Notes: generated by a model not told the origin, from the sequence alone. A DNA stretch of 64,000 nucleotides from Caminicella sporogenes DSM 14501 (GCF_900142285.1 NZ_FRAJ01000010.1:1-64000), one strand, 5' to 3'. Numbered from the stretch's first letter, positions 32,391 to 43,568 are shown. Program-made: numbers and translations.

Positions 32391-32629
32391 TGTTGAAAAC
32401 TTTAGAAAAAATTCAAAAAATAAATATTTGTATGTTGTTTTAGACGGGATAATATGGGTAAAATATAGAATATAAAAAGTAAGTAAATGTTATTTACAGT
32501 AATTTTACAATTCTTTTAAGATATATTATTTATAAAAAATGAATAAAAATAAATAAATCAAAAAACTGAAGTAAGATAAGCTATTAGCTAATAGCATTAA
32601 TCATATATTTTGGGAAGGAGCTGAAGACT

Positions 32630-33160
32630 ATGAGAGTTAAAGTAAGTGGAAGAAATTTAGAGGTAACAGATGCTTTAAAGGAAAGTGTCATTTCTAAATT
32701 AGAGAGGTTTGGTAAATATTTTAAGGAAGATGTTGAGGCTCAGGTTACTTTGAGTGTAGAAAAGAATAGACAAATTGTAGAGATTACTATTCCTATAAAT
32801 GGTACTATATTGAGAGCTGAAGAATCTACAGATGATATGTATGCTTCAATAGATAAGACTATTGATAAATTATATAGGCAGATGGAAAAGCATAAAACTA
32901 AGCTTGAAAAGAGATATCATGGACATGATACAATCAGGTTTGAAAATATTCCAAATGTAGTTAATGAGGAAGAGGATAAGTATAAGATAGTAAAGACCAA
33001 AAGATTTGCTATAAAGCCAATGGACCCTGAAGAAGCAGTTTTACAGATGGATTTGTTAGGCCATAATTTCTTCGTATTTACAAATGCTGAAACAGATGAG
33101 GTAAATGTAGTATATAAAAGAAAGGATGGAAATTACGGTTTGATAGAACCATATTTTTAG
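32630..33160 (+). CDS. hpf: Ribosome hibernation promoting factor, long form
   Basis: A 176-residue protein. N-terminal S30AE domain (MRVKVSGRNLEVTDALKESVISKLERFGKYF...VEITIPINGTILRAEESTDDMYASIDKTIDKLYRQMEKHKTKL) and a C-terminal dimerisation domain (IVKTKRFAIKPMDPEEAVLQMDLLGHNFFVFTNAETDEVNVVYKRKDGNYGLIEP). The long form joins two ribosomes into inactive 100S dimers in stationary phase. Order hpf-secA-prfB is that of Bacillus, with two extra genes here. The SD AAGGAG is about 8 bases from the ATG. The long upstream region holds DnaA boxes. Confidence 0.95.
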   Translation: MRVKVSGRNLEVTDALKESVISKLERFGKYFKEDVEAQVTLSVEKNRQIVEITIPINGTILRAEESTDDMYASIDKTIDKLYRQMEKHKTKLEKRYHGHDTIRFENIPNVVNEEEDKYKIVKTKRFAIKPMDPEEAVLQMDLLGHNFFVFTNAETDEVNVVYKRKDGNYGLIEPYF

Positions 33161-33176
33161 AATAAAAGTGTTATAA

Positions 33177-33213
33177 TAGTAGTGGAGAGTTAATTCTCTG
33201 CTACTTTTTTTAT
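33177..33213 (+). terminator. Intrinsic terminator of hpf
   Basis: TAGTAGTGGAGAG and CTCTGCTACT form an imperfect stem around TTAATT, followed by TTTTTTT. Confidence 0.75.
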
Positions 33214-33358
33214 GAAAGAAGAAAATTAATTTTTATATTTAAAATAAAGTTTAAATTAAAAGGTGATTTAATTGAAAAATAGAGAAATAAAAATTTGAGT
33301 AAAAAAGTAAGAATACAATTTGAAAATAATTTAAAAGCTTTTAGGGAGCGATTTATAG

Positions 33359-33700
33359 ATGTATAGATTGTATTGTCAGAATTTAAAAAATTATTTAGAT
33401 GTAAATAAAACAGAAAATTTTGATGAATTTAGGTTGAAAATTATAAAACCTTTATTAATTTTAGCAGATGTCGAAAAATATAAGAGGTTAAAGGAAGAAA
33501 ATGCATTATATAAAGAAGTAAATAATTTAGTATATGAAATAAATAATAATAAGCATAAATATATACGTTTTGATACATTTTCTTGGGAACTTTGGGCTTT
33601 AGATTTTAGGAGTAAAAAGGATAACTTTTTTTCAGAGGAAATTATAAATGAACAATTGAAATTAATAAATTTGATATTGGGAACACAATATTGGATATAA
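33359..33700 (+). CDS. Hypothetical protein
   Basis: A 113-residue soluble protein that I do not recognise. It is rich in Lys, Asn and Tyr, with predicted helices (FDEFRLKIIKPLLILADVEKYKRLKEENALYKEVNNLVYEI) and a Trp-containing segment FSWELWALDFRSKKDNF. The SD GGGAG lies about 10 bases before the ATG. It stands alone between hpf and the DUF5317 gene. Codon use is like that of its neighbours, so it is likely a real gene, but no function can be given. Confidence 0.6.
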   Translation: MYRLYCQNLKNYLDVNKTENFDEFRLKIIKPLLILADVEKYKRLKEENALYKEVNNLVYEINNNKHKYIRFDTFSWELWALDFRSKKDNFFSEEIINEQLKLINLILGTQYWI

Positions 33701-33840
33701 ATGAAAATTTTGAATAGTTATAAAAAGTATTGTAGCTACTTTTTTATTTTTTTGTAGAAATAAAAAGGAATTTTAGAAAAAATATAGAAATATGAAGTGA
33801 TGACGAAATTGATTGAATTTTTCTTGAAAGGAGAACCTAT

Positions 33841-34434
33841 ATGTTTTTAGAAGCCCTATTAATTGGAATAATTATAGGTATTGTAAAAAAAGGAAGATTG
33901 TCAAATTTATCATATGTTAGATTTAGAGGTTGGATATTAATTATTTTTGCACTTTTTATAAATATTTTGCTTATTTTTCAAAGCAAAATTCCAATAATAA
34001 ATGGATACGAACATTATTTATATACATTTGGATTAGTATTGATAATGGCTGTTTTGGCTATGAATTTAAATAAAAAGGGAATGTGGATTATTTTGTTAGG
34101 CGTATTTATGAATTTTGTTACTGTAGTTGTTAATGGATTTAAAATGCCTATTTATTTTGAAGGGCTTAAAGTTGCAGGGTTGAATAATATGCTGTATATG
34201 ATAAAATCAGGATATATAGCAAACTATATAGATTTGCATGAAGCAGTGGGATGGACAAAATATATCAGTAAATTTATAGTACTTCCAAAGCCATATCCTT
34301 TGGCTAAAGTTATGAGTATAGGAGATTTAATTATGTCATTAGGAATAATAAGATTTTTATACGGTGAGATGACTAGATTAAACTTGAGTATGAGAAATAG
34401 AATGATTAATTTAGGATATAAGATTAAATTATAA
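33841..34434 (+). CDS. DUF5317 family membrane protein
   Basis: A 197-residue protein with about five membrane segments (FLEALLIGIIIGIV, WILIIFALFINILLIF, YLYTFGLVLIMAVLAM, MWIILLGVFMNFVTVVVNGFKMPI, VMSIGDLIMSLGIIRFLYG). The motif NGFKMPI plus LPKPYPLAKVMSIGDLIM fits the DUF5317 family, whose function is unknown. The SD GAAAGGAG suits ATG 33841. A GNRA-loop terminator follows at once, so it is a single-gene unit. Confidence 0.8.
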   Translation: MFLEALLIGIIIGIVKKGRLSNLSYVRFRGWILIIFALFINILLIFQSKIPIINGYEHYLYTFGLVLIMAVLAMNLNKKGMWIILLGVFMNFVTVVVNGFKMPIYFEGLKVAGLNNMLYMIKSGYIANYIDLHEAVGWTKYISKFIVLPKPYPLAKVMSIGDLIMSLGIIRFLYGEMTRLNLSMRNRMINLGYKIKL

Positions 34435-34435
34435 T

Positions 34436-34458
34436 GGTAGGGAAACCTACCTTTTTTA
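34436..34458 (+). terminator. Intrinsic terminator with GAAA loop
   Basis: GGTAGG-GAAA-CCTACC followed by TTTTTT directly after the DUF5317 stop. Confidence 0.92.
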
Positions 34459-34672
34459 ATTGAAAATTGATAATTGAGAATTGAAAATTGAGTTAGTAGC
34501 AAGTAGTTAGTGGGAAAAATCTTTTGATTATTGTAATGAAATTTTAATAAATCTGCACAAATTTTTTTAAATATAGTGATATAATAAATGAAGGGATTAA
34601 AATCTTCAAATTTTATTTATATTTTGAGTATAGAGTATTTAGTTAAGAGTTAAGAATTAAGAGTTAAAAATT
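34457..34672 (+). repeat. Repeat tracts before secA
   Basis: AATTGAAAATTGATAATTGA-type units (34457-34492), a GTTAGTAGCAAGTAGTTAGTGG unit (34493-34514), and GTTAAGAGTTAAGAATTAAG-type units (34640-34672). All three unit types recur elsewhere in the window. No gene is seen. Confidence 0.6.
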
Positions 34673-34718
34673 AAATATAGATTTATTATTAATTTGATAT
34701 ATTGAGGAGTTGAGTTAT

Positions 34719-37397
34719 ATGGGTTTTTTAAGTAAGATATTTGGAAGTTTTAATGATAGAGAAGTAAAAAGACTATTTAAAATAGTTGATCAGATAGAAT
34801 CATTTGAAGATGAGATGAAATCATTATCAAATGAAGAGTTGAGAGCTAAAACACAGTATTTTAAAGAAAAATTAGCTAATGGCAGTACTTTAGATGATAT
34901 TTTACCAGAGGCTTTTGCAGTAGTAAGAGAGGCTGCTGATAGAACTCTTGGTATGAGACATTATAGAGTACAGCTTTTAGGTGGTATAGTTCTCCATCAA
35001 GGACGTATAGCAGAGATGAAAACTGGTGAAGGTAAAACTCTTGTTGCTACACTGCCGGTATATCTCAATGCTCTTACAGGCAAAGGAGTTCATGTTGTAA
35101 CGGTAAATGACTACTTAGCAAAACGTGATAAAGAGTGGATGGGCAAAATATATGAATTTCTTGGATTATCTGTTGGCTGTTTAGTACATGGTATTAACAA
35201 TGAAGAGAGGAAAGCAGCTTATGCTGCAGATATAACATATGGTACAAATAATGAGTTTGGTTTTGATTATTTAAGAGACAACATGGTTATTTTTAAAGAA
35301 GAAATGGTACAGAGAGAGCTTAATTATGCCATTATAGATGAGGTAGACAGCATTTTGATAGATGAAGCTAGAACACCTCTTATAATATCTGGAGCAGGTG
35401 CAAAATCAACTCATCTTTACCATCTTGCAGACAGTTTTGTAAGAACGTTGAAAAAAGACGAGGATTATACTATAGATGAAAAGGCTAAAACAGTAGTTTT
35501 GACTGATGAAGGCGGTATTCCAAAGGCTGAAAAATATTTTGGGCTTGAAAACTTGGCAGACCCGGCTAATATGGAGATTTCCCACCATATTAATCAAGCT
35601 CTTAAGGCACATACATTAATGAAAAGGGATATAGATTATGTAGTAAAAGATGGAGAGATAGTAATAGTTGATGAATTTACTGGAAGACTTATGTTTGGTA
35701 GAAGATATTCAGATGGACTTCATCAAGCTATAGAAGCTAAAGAAGGTCTTGAAGTAAGAAGAGAGTCTCAAACTCTTGCTACGATAACGCTTCAAAATTA
35801 TTTTAGAATGTATAATAAGTTAGCTGGTATGACTGGTACAGCAAAGACAGAAGAAGATGAATTTAAACATATATATGGTATGGATGTAGTAGTTATTCCT
35901 ACAAATAAACCAGTTATCAGACAAGATTTGCCGGATGCTGTGTATAAGTCTATTGACGGAAAGTTTAAGGCAGTTGTAAGGGAAATAGAAGAAAGACATA
36001 AAAAGGGACAGCCAGTTCTTGTAGGAACTATTTCTATAGAGAATTCAGAGTATTTGAGCAAGATTTTAAAGAGAAAGGGTATTCCGCATGAGGTATTAAA
36101 TGCAAAGCATCATGAAAGAGAAGCTGAAATAGTTGCACAAGCTGGACGATATGGTGCTGTAACGATAGCTACCAATATGGCTGGGAGAGGGACTGACATT
36201 GTATTGGGCGGAAATCCTGAATTTATGGCTAAAAAAGAGCTTAAAAAGATGGGCTATGATGATTATGTAATATCTATGGTTACAAGTTTTACAGAAACAG
36301 ATGATGATACTATTTTAGAAGCTAGAAAGACATACAAAGAAATATATAGTAAAGTAAAAAAGATAACTGATGAAGAAGCTAAGAGAGTAAGAGAAGTTGG
36401 AGGACTTCATATACTGGGTACAGAAAGACACGAATCTAGAAGGATAGACAATCAGTTAAGAGGGCGTTCAGGACGTCAAGGCGACCCGGGTTCTTCACAA
36501 TTTTTCATATCACTTGAAGACGACCTCATGAGATTGTTTGGCAGTGAAAAAATTCGAGGATTAGTAGAAAAGCTTGGAATGGAAGATGATGTTCCTATAG
36601 AAGCTAAAATACTTTCAAAGTCTATAGAAACAGCTCAAAAGAAAGTGGAAAGTAGAAACTTTGCTATAAGAAAACATGTCCTTCAATATGATGATGTTAT
36701 GAATAAGCAGAGGGAGATTATATATAGAGAAAGAAGAAGAGTACTAGAAGGCGAAAATCTTAAGCAGCATATTTGGAGTATGGTAGAGAAAATAGTAGAT
36801 GATAGTATAGAGATGTATACTGCTGGGACAGATTATCCTGAAGAATGGGATTTAAAAGGTCTTGAAGAGCATTTACATGCAATTTTCTTGCCTAAAAATG
36901 TACTTAAACTTGATAATTTGGAAGACTTAACAAGAGAGAGTTTAAGAGAACAGATTCTTAGTATAGCTAAAGATTTATACGATAAGAAAGAAAAAGAAAT
37001 ATCTGAAGAGAGAATGAGAGAACTTGAGAGGGTAATTTTATTAAGAGTAGTTGATACTAAGTGGATTGACCATATAGATGCGATGGAGCAATTGAGACAA
37101 GGTATTACTCTTAGAGCTATAGGTAATGAAGACCCTGTTAGAGCATATCAAATAGAAGGTTTTGACATGTTCAATGAGATGATAAAAAATATTCAGGAAG
37201 ATACAGTAAAATATGTTTTCAATGTTACAATTGAAACTGAAACAAAACGTCAGCAGGTTGCCAAAATAACTGATACAAGAGGTGCAGATAAAGCATTAAG
37301 TGGTAAAACTGTTGTAAGAAAAGGTAAAAAAGTGGGAAGAAATGACCCTTGTCCATGTGGAAGTGGAAAGAAATATAAGAAGTGTTGTGGAAAGTAA
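34719..37397 (+). CDS. secA: SecA preprotein translocase ATPase
   Basis: An 892-residue SecA of full length. Nucleotide-binding domain 1 has [20 protein letters not shown] near residue 100 and [21 protein letters not shown]; the preprotein cross-linking domain follows; NBD2 has [15 protein letters not shown] and [25 protein letters not shown]. The C-terminus ends [20 protein letters not shown], a SEC-C zinc motif that binds SecB or ribosomes. It drives protein export through SecYEG. ATG 34719 is set by GAGGAG at 34704-34709; the TTG at 34710 abuts the SD. Downstream is prfB as in Bacillus. Confidence 0.98.
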   Translation: MGFLSKIFGSFNDREVKRLFKIVDQIESFEDEMKSLSNEELRAKTQYFKEKLANGSTLDDILPEAFAVVREAADRTLGMRHYRVQLLGGIVLHQGRIAEMKTGEGKTLVATLPVYLNALTGKGVHVVTVNDYLAKRDKEWMGKIYEFLGLSVGCLVHGINNEERKAAYAADITYGTNNEFGFDYLRDNMVIFKEEMVQRELNYAIIDEVDSILIDEARTPLIISGAGAKSTHLYHLADSFVRTLKKDEDYTIDEKAKTVVLTDEGGIPKAEKYFGLENLADPANMEISHHINQALKAHTLMKRDIDYVVKDGEIVIVDEFTGRLMFGRRYSDGLHQAIEAKEGLEVRRESQTLATITLQNYFRMYNKLAGMTGTAKTEEDEFKHIYGMDVVVIPTNKPVIRQDLPDAVYKSIDGKFKAVVREIEERHKKGQPVLVGTISIENSEYLSKILKRKGIPHEVLNAKHHEREAEIVAQAGRYGAVTIATNMAGRGTDIVLGGNPEFMAKKELKKMGYDDYVISMVTSFTETDDDTILEARKTYKEIYSKVKKITDEEAKRVREVGGLHILGTERHESRRIDNQLRGRSGRQGDPGSSQFFISLEDDLMRLFGSEKIRGLVEKLGMEDDVPIEAKILSKSIETAQKKVESRNFAIRKHVLQYDDVMNKQREIIYRERRRVLEGENLKQHIWSMVEKIVDDSIEMYTAGTDYPEEWDLKGLEEHLHAIFLPKNVLKLDNLEDLTRESLREQILSIAKDLYDKKEKEISEERMRELERVILLRVVDTKWIDHIDAMEQLRQGITLRAIGNEDPVRAYQIEGFDMFNEMIKNIQEDTVKYVFNVTIETETKRQQVAKITDTRGADKALSGKTVVRKGKKVGRNDPCPCGSGKKYKKCCGK

Positions 37398-37529
37398 GAT
37401 GAGGGAACAGGTGACAAATCGACTCTTGGTTATCAGTTCTTAGCTCTCGGATTAGGGTTATTCTCTAGGGTTAAGTTGACATGTAACAGGATATTGCTGA
37501 TAGAAAAATTGTATAAGAGGTGAGTGAAG

Positions 37530-38631
37530 TTGCTGTTACTCGAACAGAGTTTACAGGATTTAAAGGAGATTGAGTTATCTTTAAAAGAATTGAGTGTTTC
37601 TCTTTGACATAGAAAATATTAAAAAAGAGATAAAACTTTTAGAAGAAAAAATGACTGAGCAAAAATTTTGGGATAATCAAAGTGAAGCTCAAAAAGTTTT
37701 GCAACAGTCTAAAAGATTGAAAGATAAAGTAGCAAGTTTTGAAAATTTATATAATACTTGGGAAGAAATTAGTCTTCTTGCAGAGATGGGAATAGAAGAA
37801 AATGATTCGTCAGTAGAGAAAGAAGTTATTAAAGGAATAGAAGATTTGAAAGAAAAAATTGAAAAACTTAAAATACAAACACTTTTAAATGGAAAGTACG
37901 ATAAAAATAATGCCATATTGTCGATACATTCTGGAGCAGGTGGTTTAGATGCTCAGGATTGGGCTGAAATGCTTCTCAGAATGTATACTAGATGGGCTGA
38001 TAAAATGGGTTATACAGTTAAGATTCTTGATATACTTCCTGATACCGAAGCAGGAATAAAAAGTGCTGTATTGCTTATTGAAGGAGAAAATGCTTATGGT
38101 TATTTAAAGTCAGAAAAGGGAGTTCATAGGATAATTAGAATATCTCCTTTTGACCCATCTGGTAAAAGACATACTTCTTTTGCTTCGGTAGATGTAGTTC
38201 CGGAGCTCGATGATGACATTGAGATAAATATAAATCCTGCAGACCTTAGGATAGATACTTATAGGGCTTCAGGAGCAGGCGGACAGCATGTAAATAAGAC
38301 AGAGTCTGCTGTTCGTATAACACATATTCCAACTGGTATAGTTGTCCAGTGTCAAAATGAACGTTCACAGCACAGTAATAAAAATACTGCTATGAAAATG
38401 CTTATGGCAAAGCTTATTGAGTTGAAAGAGATGGAGCAAAAAGAAGAAATAGAAGACTTAAAGGGAGATTATAGTCAAATTGCATGGGGAAGTCAAATAC
38501 GTTCTTATATATTCCATCCTTACAATCTTGTAAAAGATCACAGAACAAATGTTGAGGTGGGAAATGTTGGAGCAGTTATGGATGGAGAAATAGATAAGTT
38601 TATTAATGAATATTTAAAACAAAAACGTTAA
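37530..38631 (+). CDS. prfB: Peptide chain release factor 2 with programmed +1 frameshift
   Basis: The gene starts at TTG 37530 (SD AGAGGTG; GTG 37524 is an alternative), reads 25 codons to CTT-TGA at 37602-37607, then continues in the +1 frame from GAC 37606. The join gives about 366 residues, the same as Bacillus RF2. The second part has RISPFDPSGKRHTSF (the SPF stop-codon recognition tripeptide) and the catalytic GGQ in ASGAGGQHVNKTESAV. RF2 recognises UGA and UAA, and the in-frame UGA makes its own synthesis autoregulated. The SD-like stimulator normally seen before CTT is weak here (GAGTG). Confidence 0.95.
37602..37608 (+). promoter_or_regulatory. prfB +1 frameshift site CTTTGAC
   Basis: CTT TGA C is the universal RF2 shift site: the ribosome slips from CUU to UUU and resumes at GAC. 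Zero frame and +1 frame are both open on the correct sides. Confidence 0.95.
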
Positions 38632-38642
38632 AGTGAATTTGG

Positions 38643-38675
38643 CAGAAAGATATATATTCTTTCTGTTCTTTTTTA
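38643..38675 (+). terminator. Intrinsic terminator of prfB
   Basis: CAGAAAGA (38643-38650) pairs with TCTTTCTG (38658-38665), then TTCTTTTTT. Confidence 0.85.
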
Positions 38676-38885
38676 AATATTATTGATAAAATTTTAACGC
38701 TGGATTTTGCAATTTTAAATATGAAACTTGCAACTTAAAATTTTTTTTATATATTTAATAAATTTATGAAAAGACTTGTTTTTTAAGAGGAATTTTTATG
38801 ACTCGTGTAGAATTTATTATATATACATATTTTTTTATTTGCAGTATGTTTTTATAAATCTATCAAAAGGAGGTAATCTGTAGAA

Positions 38886-40940
38886 TTGATTAAGACAGAG
38901 AATTTAAAAAAAGGTACTAATCAAAACAAAAAAGAGAAGAAAACTGGAAAATTAAAAAATAGTAAATTTAATAAAAAGATAGGACTTCAGATTTCTTCTA
39001 TTATTGTAATTATATTACTTATTTCCATTTCTTCAATAGGTGTTATAAATTATTTTAAAGATAAAAGTAACATTGTGGAAAGAGCAAAGCATGATAATTA
39101 TACTATGGCAATGGCTTTATCTTCACAAGTGGATATGTATGTTAGAAGTACGGCTGATATATTAAAAACAGTAGTTAATTCTATTGATTTTCAAAGTATG
39201 GATGAAACAATGAAGACGATTACTTTATCAAAAATTATATCTAAAAATAGACAGATAAAAAACTTATGCATGACTGATAGAGAAGGAAATGTATTAGCTA
39301 CAACTTATAGTTTAAGGGATAGGGGAAAAAATTATAAAGATAAAGCTTGGTTTAAAGAAGCTATAAAGGGAAAAATTTATGTTTCAAATGCTTTTATAGA
39401 TAAAACGACTAATACGCCGATTATAACTATTGCACATCCTATAGAAAATAGAGTTGGAAGTGAAATAGGTGTAATATCAGCAGATTTAAAATTGGATCAA
39501 CTTTATTATTTAGTGAAAGATATAAAAATTGGAAAAACTGGTTTAGCATATATAGTTGATGGTGAAGGAATAATAATAGCTCATAAGCAATTTAATACAA
39601 AGGTTATGACTAGATATGATGCAAAAAAGATAAAAGGTGTTGCAAATCTTTTAAATAAGGGAAACGGAAGCGATATTTATTTAAATACTGAAGGAAAAAA
39701 AGTAGTTGGAGGATATTATAGGGCTCCTTTTACAAATTGGGGTGTTATTGTAGAAAAAGATTATGATGAAGTGCTTTTAGAAACTAAAAAGGCATTTAAG
39801 AGAACGATTTTAATTTCTTTGGTTTTCATATTGTTTGGAATAGTGCTCAGTCCATTTTTTACTAAAAAATTTACAAAACCCATTTTGAATATGACAGAAG
39901 TAGCAAATAAATTAAAAGAAGGAGATTTGACGCAGAGAGTTAGGGTTGATTGTAAAAATGAATTAGGTATACTTCAATCAGCTTTGAATGAAATGAGTGA
40001 ACGCTTTACTTTGCTTATAAAAAATATAAATAAAACAGTAGATGATTTAAATACTTCTTCAATGCAGTTAGAAGAAAGTACTGTAATGTCTTCAAAAGCT
40101 TCAATTCAAATATCAAATATAATTGAAGAAGTAGCTAAAAATACGGAAAAACAAATAGAAAGTGTTACAGATGCTGAGGCAACTATTGAGGAAATGGCAG
40201 CAAGTCTTAAAAATGCGGCAGACAATTCTATGGAAATTTTAAAGGCATCAAATCATGCTTCAAATTTAGCAGAAGTAGGAGCTAAAGATATAAATGATAT
40301 AGTAGAAACTATGGAATCGATAAAGAAAGTAGTTTTAGATTCAAGCAAATTGATTGGAAACTTGAATAATCATATAAAAGAAATAGGAAATATAGTAGGA
40401 TTTATTAAGGAAATATCTGAACAAACTAATTTACTTGCTTTAAATGCTTCTATTGAAGCAGCTAGAGCTGGTGAACATGGCAAGGGCTTTACAGTTGTTG
40501 CAAATGAAGTTAAAAAGCTTGCTGATGAATCTTCACGTGCTTCAAAAAATATTGAAGAGCTTATAAATAAAATTCAAAATGAAAGTAAAAAGATTATTAT
40601 TTCAATGGAAGGAAGCATAGAAAGAGTAAAAACAGGAACAGAAGTTATAAGCAATACTACAAAATCTTTTAAAGAAATTATAAGTGAAACACAAAGTGTT
40701 GCTAAAGAAATAGAAGATTTTGCAGCAACTATGGAACAACTTTCATCTGGAATGGATGTAGTTGAAGATGCTGTTCAGCAAGTAGTAGATTTATCTCAGA
40801 CTACAGCTTCAGGAACTCAAGAAGTTTTATCTAATGTTCAAGAACAGGAAGCTGCTATACATAATATTGTAGAATTAGTCTGTACACTAGGTGATATGTC
40901 TGCACAACTTCAAAATATAGTTAAGAAGTTTAAAATGTAG
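38886..40940 (+). CDS. Methyl-accepting chemotaxis protein with periplasmic Cache domain
   Basis: A 684-residue chemoreceptor: a Lys-rich N-terminal tail of about 30 residues, TM1 ([23 protein letters not shown]), an extracellular double-Cache-type sensor of about 240 residues ([45 protein letters not shown]), TM2 ([18 protein letters not shown]), HAMP, and a signalling domain with [42 protein letters not shown] near residue 508. Cache sensors usually bind small metabolites such as amino acids. The start TTG 38886 is 11-12 bases from a strong SD (AAAAGGAGGT), longer than usual, with no better alternative. The ligand is unknown. Confidence 0.92.
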   Translation: MIKTENLKKGTNQNKKEKKTGKLKNSKFNKKIGLQISSIIVIILLISISSIGVINYFKDKSNIVERAKHDNYTMAMALSSQVDMYVRSTADILKTVVNSIDFQSMDETMKTITLSKIISKNRQIKNLCMTDREGNVLATTYSLRDRGKNYKDKAWFKEAIKGKIYVSNAFIDKTTNTPIITIAHPIENRVGSEIGVISADLKLDQLYYLVKDIKIGKTGLAYIVDGEGIIIAHKQFNTKVMTRYDAKKIKGVANLLNKGNGSDIYLNTEGKKVVGGYYRAPFTNWGVIVEKDYDEVLLETKKAFKRTILISLVFILFGIVLSPFFTKKFTKPILNMTEVANKLKEGDLTQRVRVDCKNELGILQSALNEMSERFTLLIKNINKTVDDLNTSSMQLEESTVMSSKASIQISNIIEEVAKNTEKQIESVTDAEATIEEMAASLKNAADNSMEILKASNHASNLAEVGAKDINDIVETMESIKKVVLDSSKLIGNLNNHIKEIGNIVGFIKEISEQTNLLALNASIEAARAGEHGKGFTVVANEVKKLADESSRASKNIEELINKIQNESKKIIISMEGSIERVKTGTEVISNTTKSFKEIISETQSVAKEIEDFAATMEQLSSGMDVVEDAVQQVVDLSQTTASGTQEVLSNVQEQEAAIHNIVELVCTLGDMSAQLQNIVKKFKM

Positions 40941-40963
40941 TATTAAATTATAAATTTTTAGAT

Positions 40964-41012
40964 GACAGGGGGACAGATGTATATATAGACCCTCTGTCTA
41001 TTTTATTGTTTA
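40964..41012 (+). terminator. Terminator of the chemoreceptor gene
   Basis: GACAGGGGG (40964-40972) pairs with CCCTCTGTC (40990-40998) with one G-T pair, then TATTTTATTGTTT. A GTTAAAAATTAAGAATTAA-type repeat tract follows at 41048-41085. Confidence 0.75.
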
Positions 41013-41185
41013 TAAGCTTAAATATTTTTTGTAAAAAGTTGCAGGTTTAAAATTAAGAGTTAAAAATTAAGAATTAAAAAGCTCTTAAGCATTAATTTGA
41101 AGATTTGGAACATAGAATTGAAAAAGCATCGAATATGTATTTGTTCTTTTATTGTGGTACAATATATCAGAAAGGAGAGATATTA

Positions 41186-43339
41186 ATGGAATTAGTGATA
41201 AAACAATTAATGAATGAATTTAAACTTAAAGAATTTCAAGTAAAAAATACTATAAAGCTTATAGATGACGGTAATACGATACCATTTATTGCTCGTTATA
41301 GAAAAGAGCAGACGGGAAATCTCAGTGATGTTATTTTAAGGGATTTTTTTGATAGGCTTACATATCTTAGAAACCTTAAAAAGAGAAAAGAAGAGGTTAT
41401 AAAGTCTATAGCTTCTCAAGAAAAACTTACAGATGAATTAAAAGAAAAGATATTATCAGCATCTACTATTACGGAAGTAGAAGATTTATATAGACCATTT
41501 AGACCTAAGAGAAGGACTAGAGCTACTATAGCTATGGAAAAGGGATTAGAACCTTTAGCAAAAATTTTGCTTGAGCAGAATATATTTGAGGGCAGTATTG
41601 AAAAAATAGCTAAAGAGTATGTAAATAAGCAAAAAGAAGTAAATTCCATAGATGAAGCTTTGCAGGGAGCTATGGATATTATAGCAGAGATCATATCAGA
41701 TGATGCAGAGAATAGAAAAATGATAAGAAATATCGTATATTCTAGAGGACTGCTTGTATCTAGTGCAATAGATGAAGAAGCTGAATCAGTTTATGATATG
41801 TACTATAAATACAGTGAAGAAATAAAGAAGATACCTTCTCATAGAATACTTGCAATAAATAGAGGAGAAAAAGAAAAGGTACTCAGAGTAAAAATTGAAG
41901 CACCTCATGAAGAAATCGTTTCAAAATTAAAGAAAAAAATAATGTTACAAGATAGTATTACTAGAAAATATGTTGAAATGGCTGTTGAAGATAGTTATAA
42001 AAGGCTTATATTTCCATCTATTGAAAGAGAAATTAGAAATATGCTTACTGAAAAGGCACAAGAGCAGGCTATTAAAGTATTTGCACTTAATCTCAAAAGT
42101 TTATTGCTTCAGTCTCCTGTAAAAGGAAAAGTAGTTATGGGATTTGACCCTGCTTATAGAACAGGATGTAAAATAGCCATAGTAGATGAAACAGGAAAGC
42201 TTTTGGATACAACTACAGTTTATCCTACACCTCCACAAAATGAAGTAGATAAGTCTAAAGAGATTTTGAAAGATATGATAGAGAAATATAAGGTAGATAT
42301 AATTGCTATAGGAAATGGTACTGCTTCAAGGGAATCTGAAGTATTTGTGGCAGATATGATAAAAGAAATAGATAGAGAAGTTTACTATACAATTATAAGC
42401 GAAGCAGGAGCATCTGTTTATTCAGCTTCAAAATTGGCTAATGAAGAATATCCGGATATAAATGTATCTCTTAGAGGTGCTATTTCTATTGCAAGAAGAC
42501 TTCAAGACCCATTAGCTGAATTTGTAAAGATTGACCCTAAACATATAGGAGTAGGGCAGTATCAGCATGATGTAAATCAAAAAAGACTTAGTGAAGTACT
42601 TACTGGAGTAGTTGAAGATGTTGTTAATAGTGTAGGTGTAGACCTTAATACTGCTTCGGTTTCATTACTTTCATATGTTGCTGGTATTTCAAAATCTATT
42701 GCTAAAAATATAGTAAAATACAGAGATGAAAATGGAAAATTTAAAAATAGAAGTGAGCTTTTAAAAGTTTCAAGACTTGGACCGGCAACTTTTGAACAAG
42801 CAGCGGGTTTTTTGAGAATAATTGATGGTGAAAATGTATTGGACAGTACAGCAGTACATCCAGAATCTTATGAAGAAACAGAGAAAATGCTTAATAAAAT
42901 GGGATATAGCTTAGAAGATATTAAAAATGGCAATCTTAAAGAGCTTAAAGAGAAAATTGAAGAATACGGAATAGAAAAATTAAGTGAGCAGCTTAATATA
43001 GGCATTTTAACACTTAAAGATATTATTGAAGAACTTTTAAAACCGGGAAGAGACCCTAGAGATGAAATGCCAAAACCTATTTTTAGAAGTGATGTTTTAA
43101 AGATAGAAGATTTAAAACCAGATATGATTTTAACTGGTACAGTAAGTAATGTAACGGATTTTGGAGCATTTGTGGATATAGGAATAAAAAATGATGGGTT
43201 AGTTCATATTTCAGAAATGAGTGAAAGATTTGTAAAAAATCCTATGGATATTGTTTCAGTTGGAGATATTATTAAAGTAAGGGTGCTTAATATAGATGTA
43301 AAGAAGGGCAGAGTTTCGCTTAGTATGAAAAAAGCGTAA
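41186..43339 (+). CDS. tex: Tex family S1 RNA-binding protein
   Basis: A protein of about 717 residues. The N-terminal Tex helical domain (FKLKEFQVKNTIKLIDDGNTIPFIARYRKEQTGNLSDV), the YqgF/RuvC-like domain (MGFDPAYRTGCKIAIVDETGKLL), helix-hairpin-helix (DLNTASVSLLSYVAGISKSIAKNIVKYRDENGKFKNRSELL) and a C-terminal S1 domain (LKPDMILTGTVSNVTDFGAFVDIGIKNDGLVHISEM) come in family order. Tex binds nucleic acid and is tied to transcription and toxin expression in pathogens; its exact reaction is unsettled. ATG 41186 follows GAAAGGAGAG; the in-frame ATG at 41105 has no SD. Confidence 0.93.
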   Translation: MELVIKQLMNEFKLKEFQVKNTIKLIDDGNTIPFIARYRKEQTGNLSDVILRDFFDRLTYLRNLKKRKEEVIKSIASQEKLTDELKEKILSASTITEVEDLYRPFRPKRRTRATIAMEKGLEPLAKILLEQNIFEGSIEKIAKEYVNKQKEVNSIDEALQGAMDIIAEIISDDAENRKMIRNIVYSRGLLVSSAIDEEAESVYDMYYKYSEEIKKIPSHRILAINRGEKEKVLRVKIEAPHEEIVSKLKKKIMLQDSITRKYVEMAVEDSYKRLIFPSIEREIRNMLTEKAQEQAIKVFALNLKSLLLQSPVKGKVVMGFDPAYRTGCKIAIVDETGKLLDTTTVYPTPPQNEVDKSKEILKDMIEKYKVDIIAIGNGTASRESEVFVADMIKEIDREVYYTIISEAGASVYSASKLANEEYPDINVSLRGAISIARRLQDPLAEFVKIDPKHIGVGQYQHDVNQKRLSEVLTGVVEDVVNSVGVDLNTASVSLLSYVAGISKSIAKNIVKYRDENGKFKNRSELLKVSRLGPATFEQAAGFLRIIDGENVLDSTAVHPESYEETEKMLNKMGYSLEDIKNGNLKELKEKIEEYGIEKLSEQLNIGILTLKDIIEELLKPGRDPRDEMPKPIFRSDVLKIEDLKPDMILTGTVSNVTDFGAFVDIGIKNDGLVHISEMSERFVKNPMDIVSVGDIIKVRVLNIDVKKGRVSLSMKKA

Positions 43340-43344
43340 TACAA

Positions 43345-43442
43345 TGCAATTAAGAGTTAAGAATTAAGAGTTAAAAGTTAAGAGTTATAAAGACTATAAA
43401 GGATTAATTCTATAAATTGAGAGCCGAGAACCGAAAACTGAA
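43345..43442 (+). repeat. Repeat tracts between tex and the MFS gene
   Basis: TTAAGAGTTAAGAATTAAGA-type units (43349-43388), then GAGAGCCGAGAACCGAAAAC (43420-43440) of the CTGAGAGCTGAGAAC type. No gene is seen in this gap. Confidence 0.6.
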
Positions 43443-43568
43443 AAGGATTGACTCGAATACTTGAAACTTTTGGCTTAAAAATTTTTAATTGTTACAAAAA
43501 ATTATAGAAAAATTATTCAAAATATTATAAAATGTAGTTAATATTCAAAAATGGAAAGGAGAGATGTG

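Noticed and set aside
32026-32629. Call the DnaA-box region the chromosomal origin
   Set aside because: No dnaA, dnaN, rpmH or recF genes are near, and a box cluster alone does not prove an origin. Reported as a DnaA-binding region only.
37594-38631. prfB starting at the first ATG-like codon after 37594
   Set aside because: That start would skip the conserved N-terminal 25 codons; the CTTTGAC shift site and the open zero frame upstream show a frameshifted gene.
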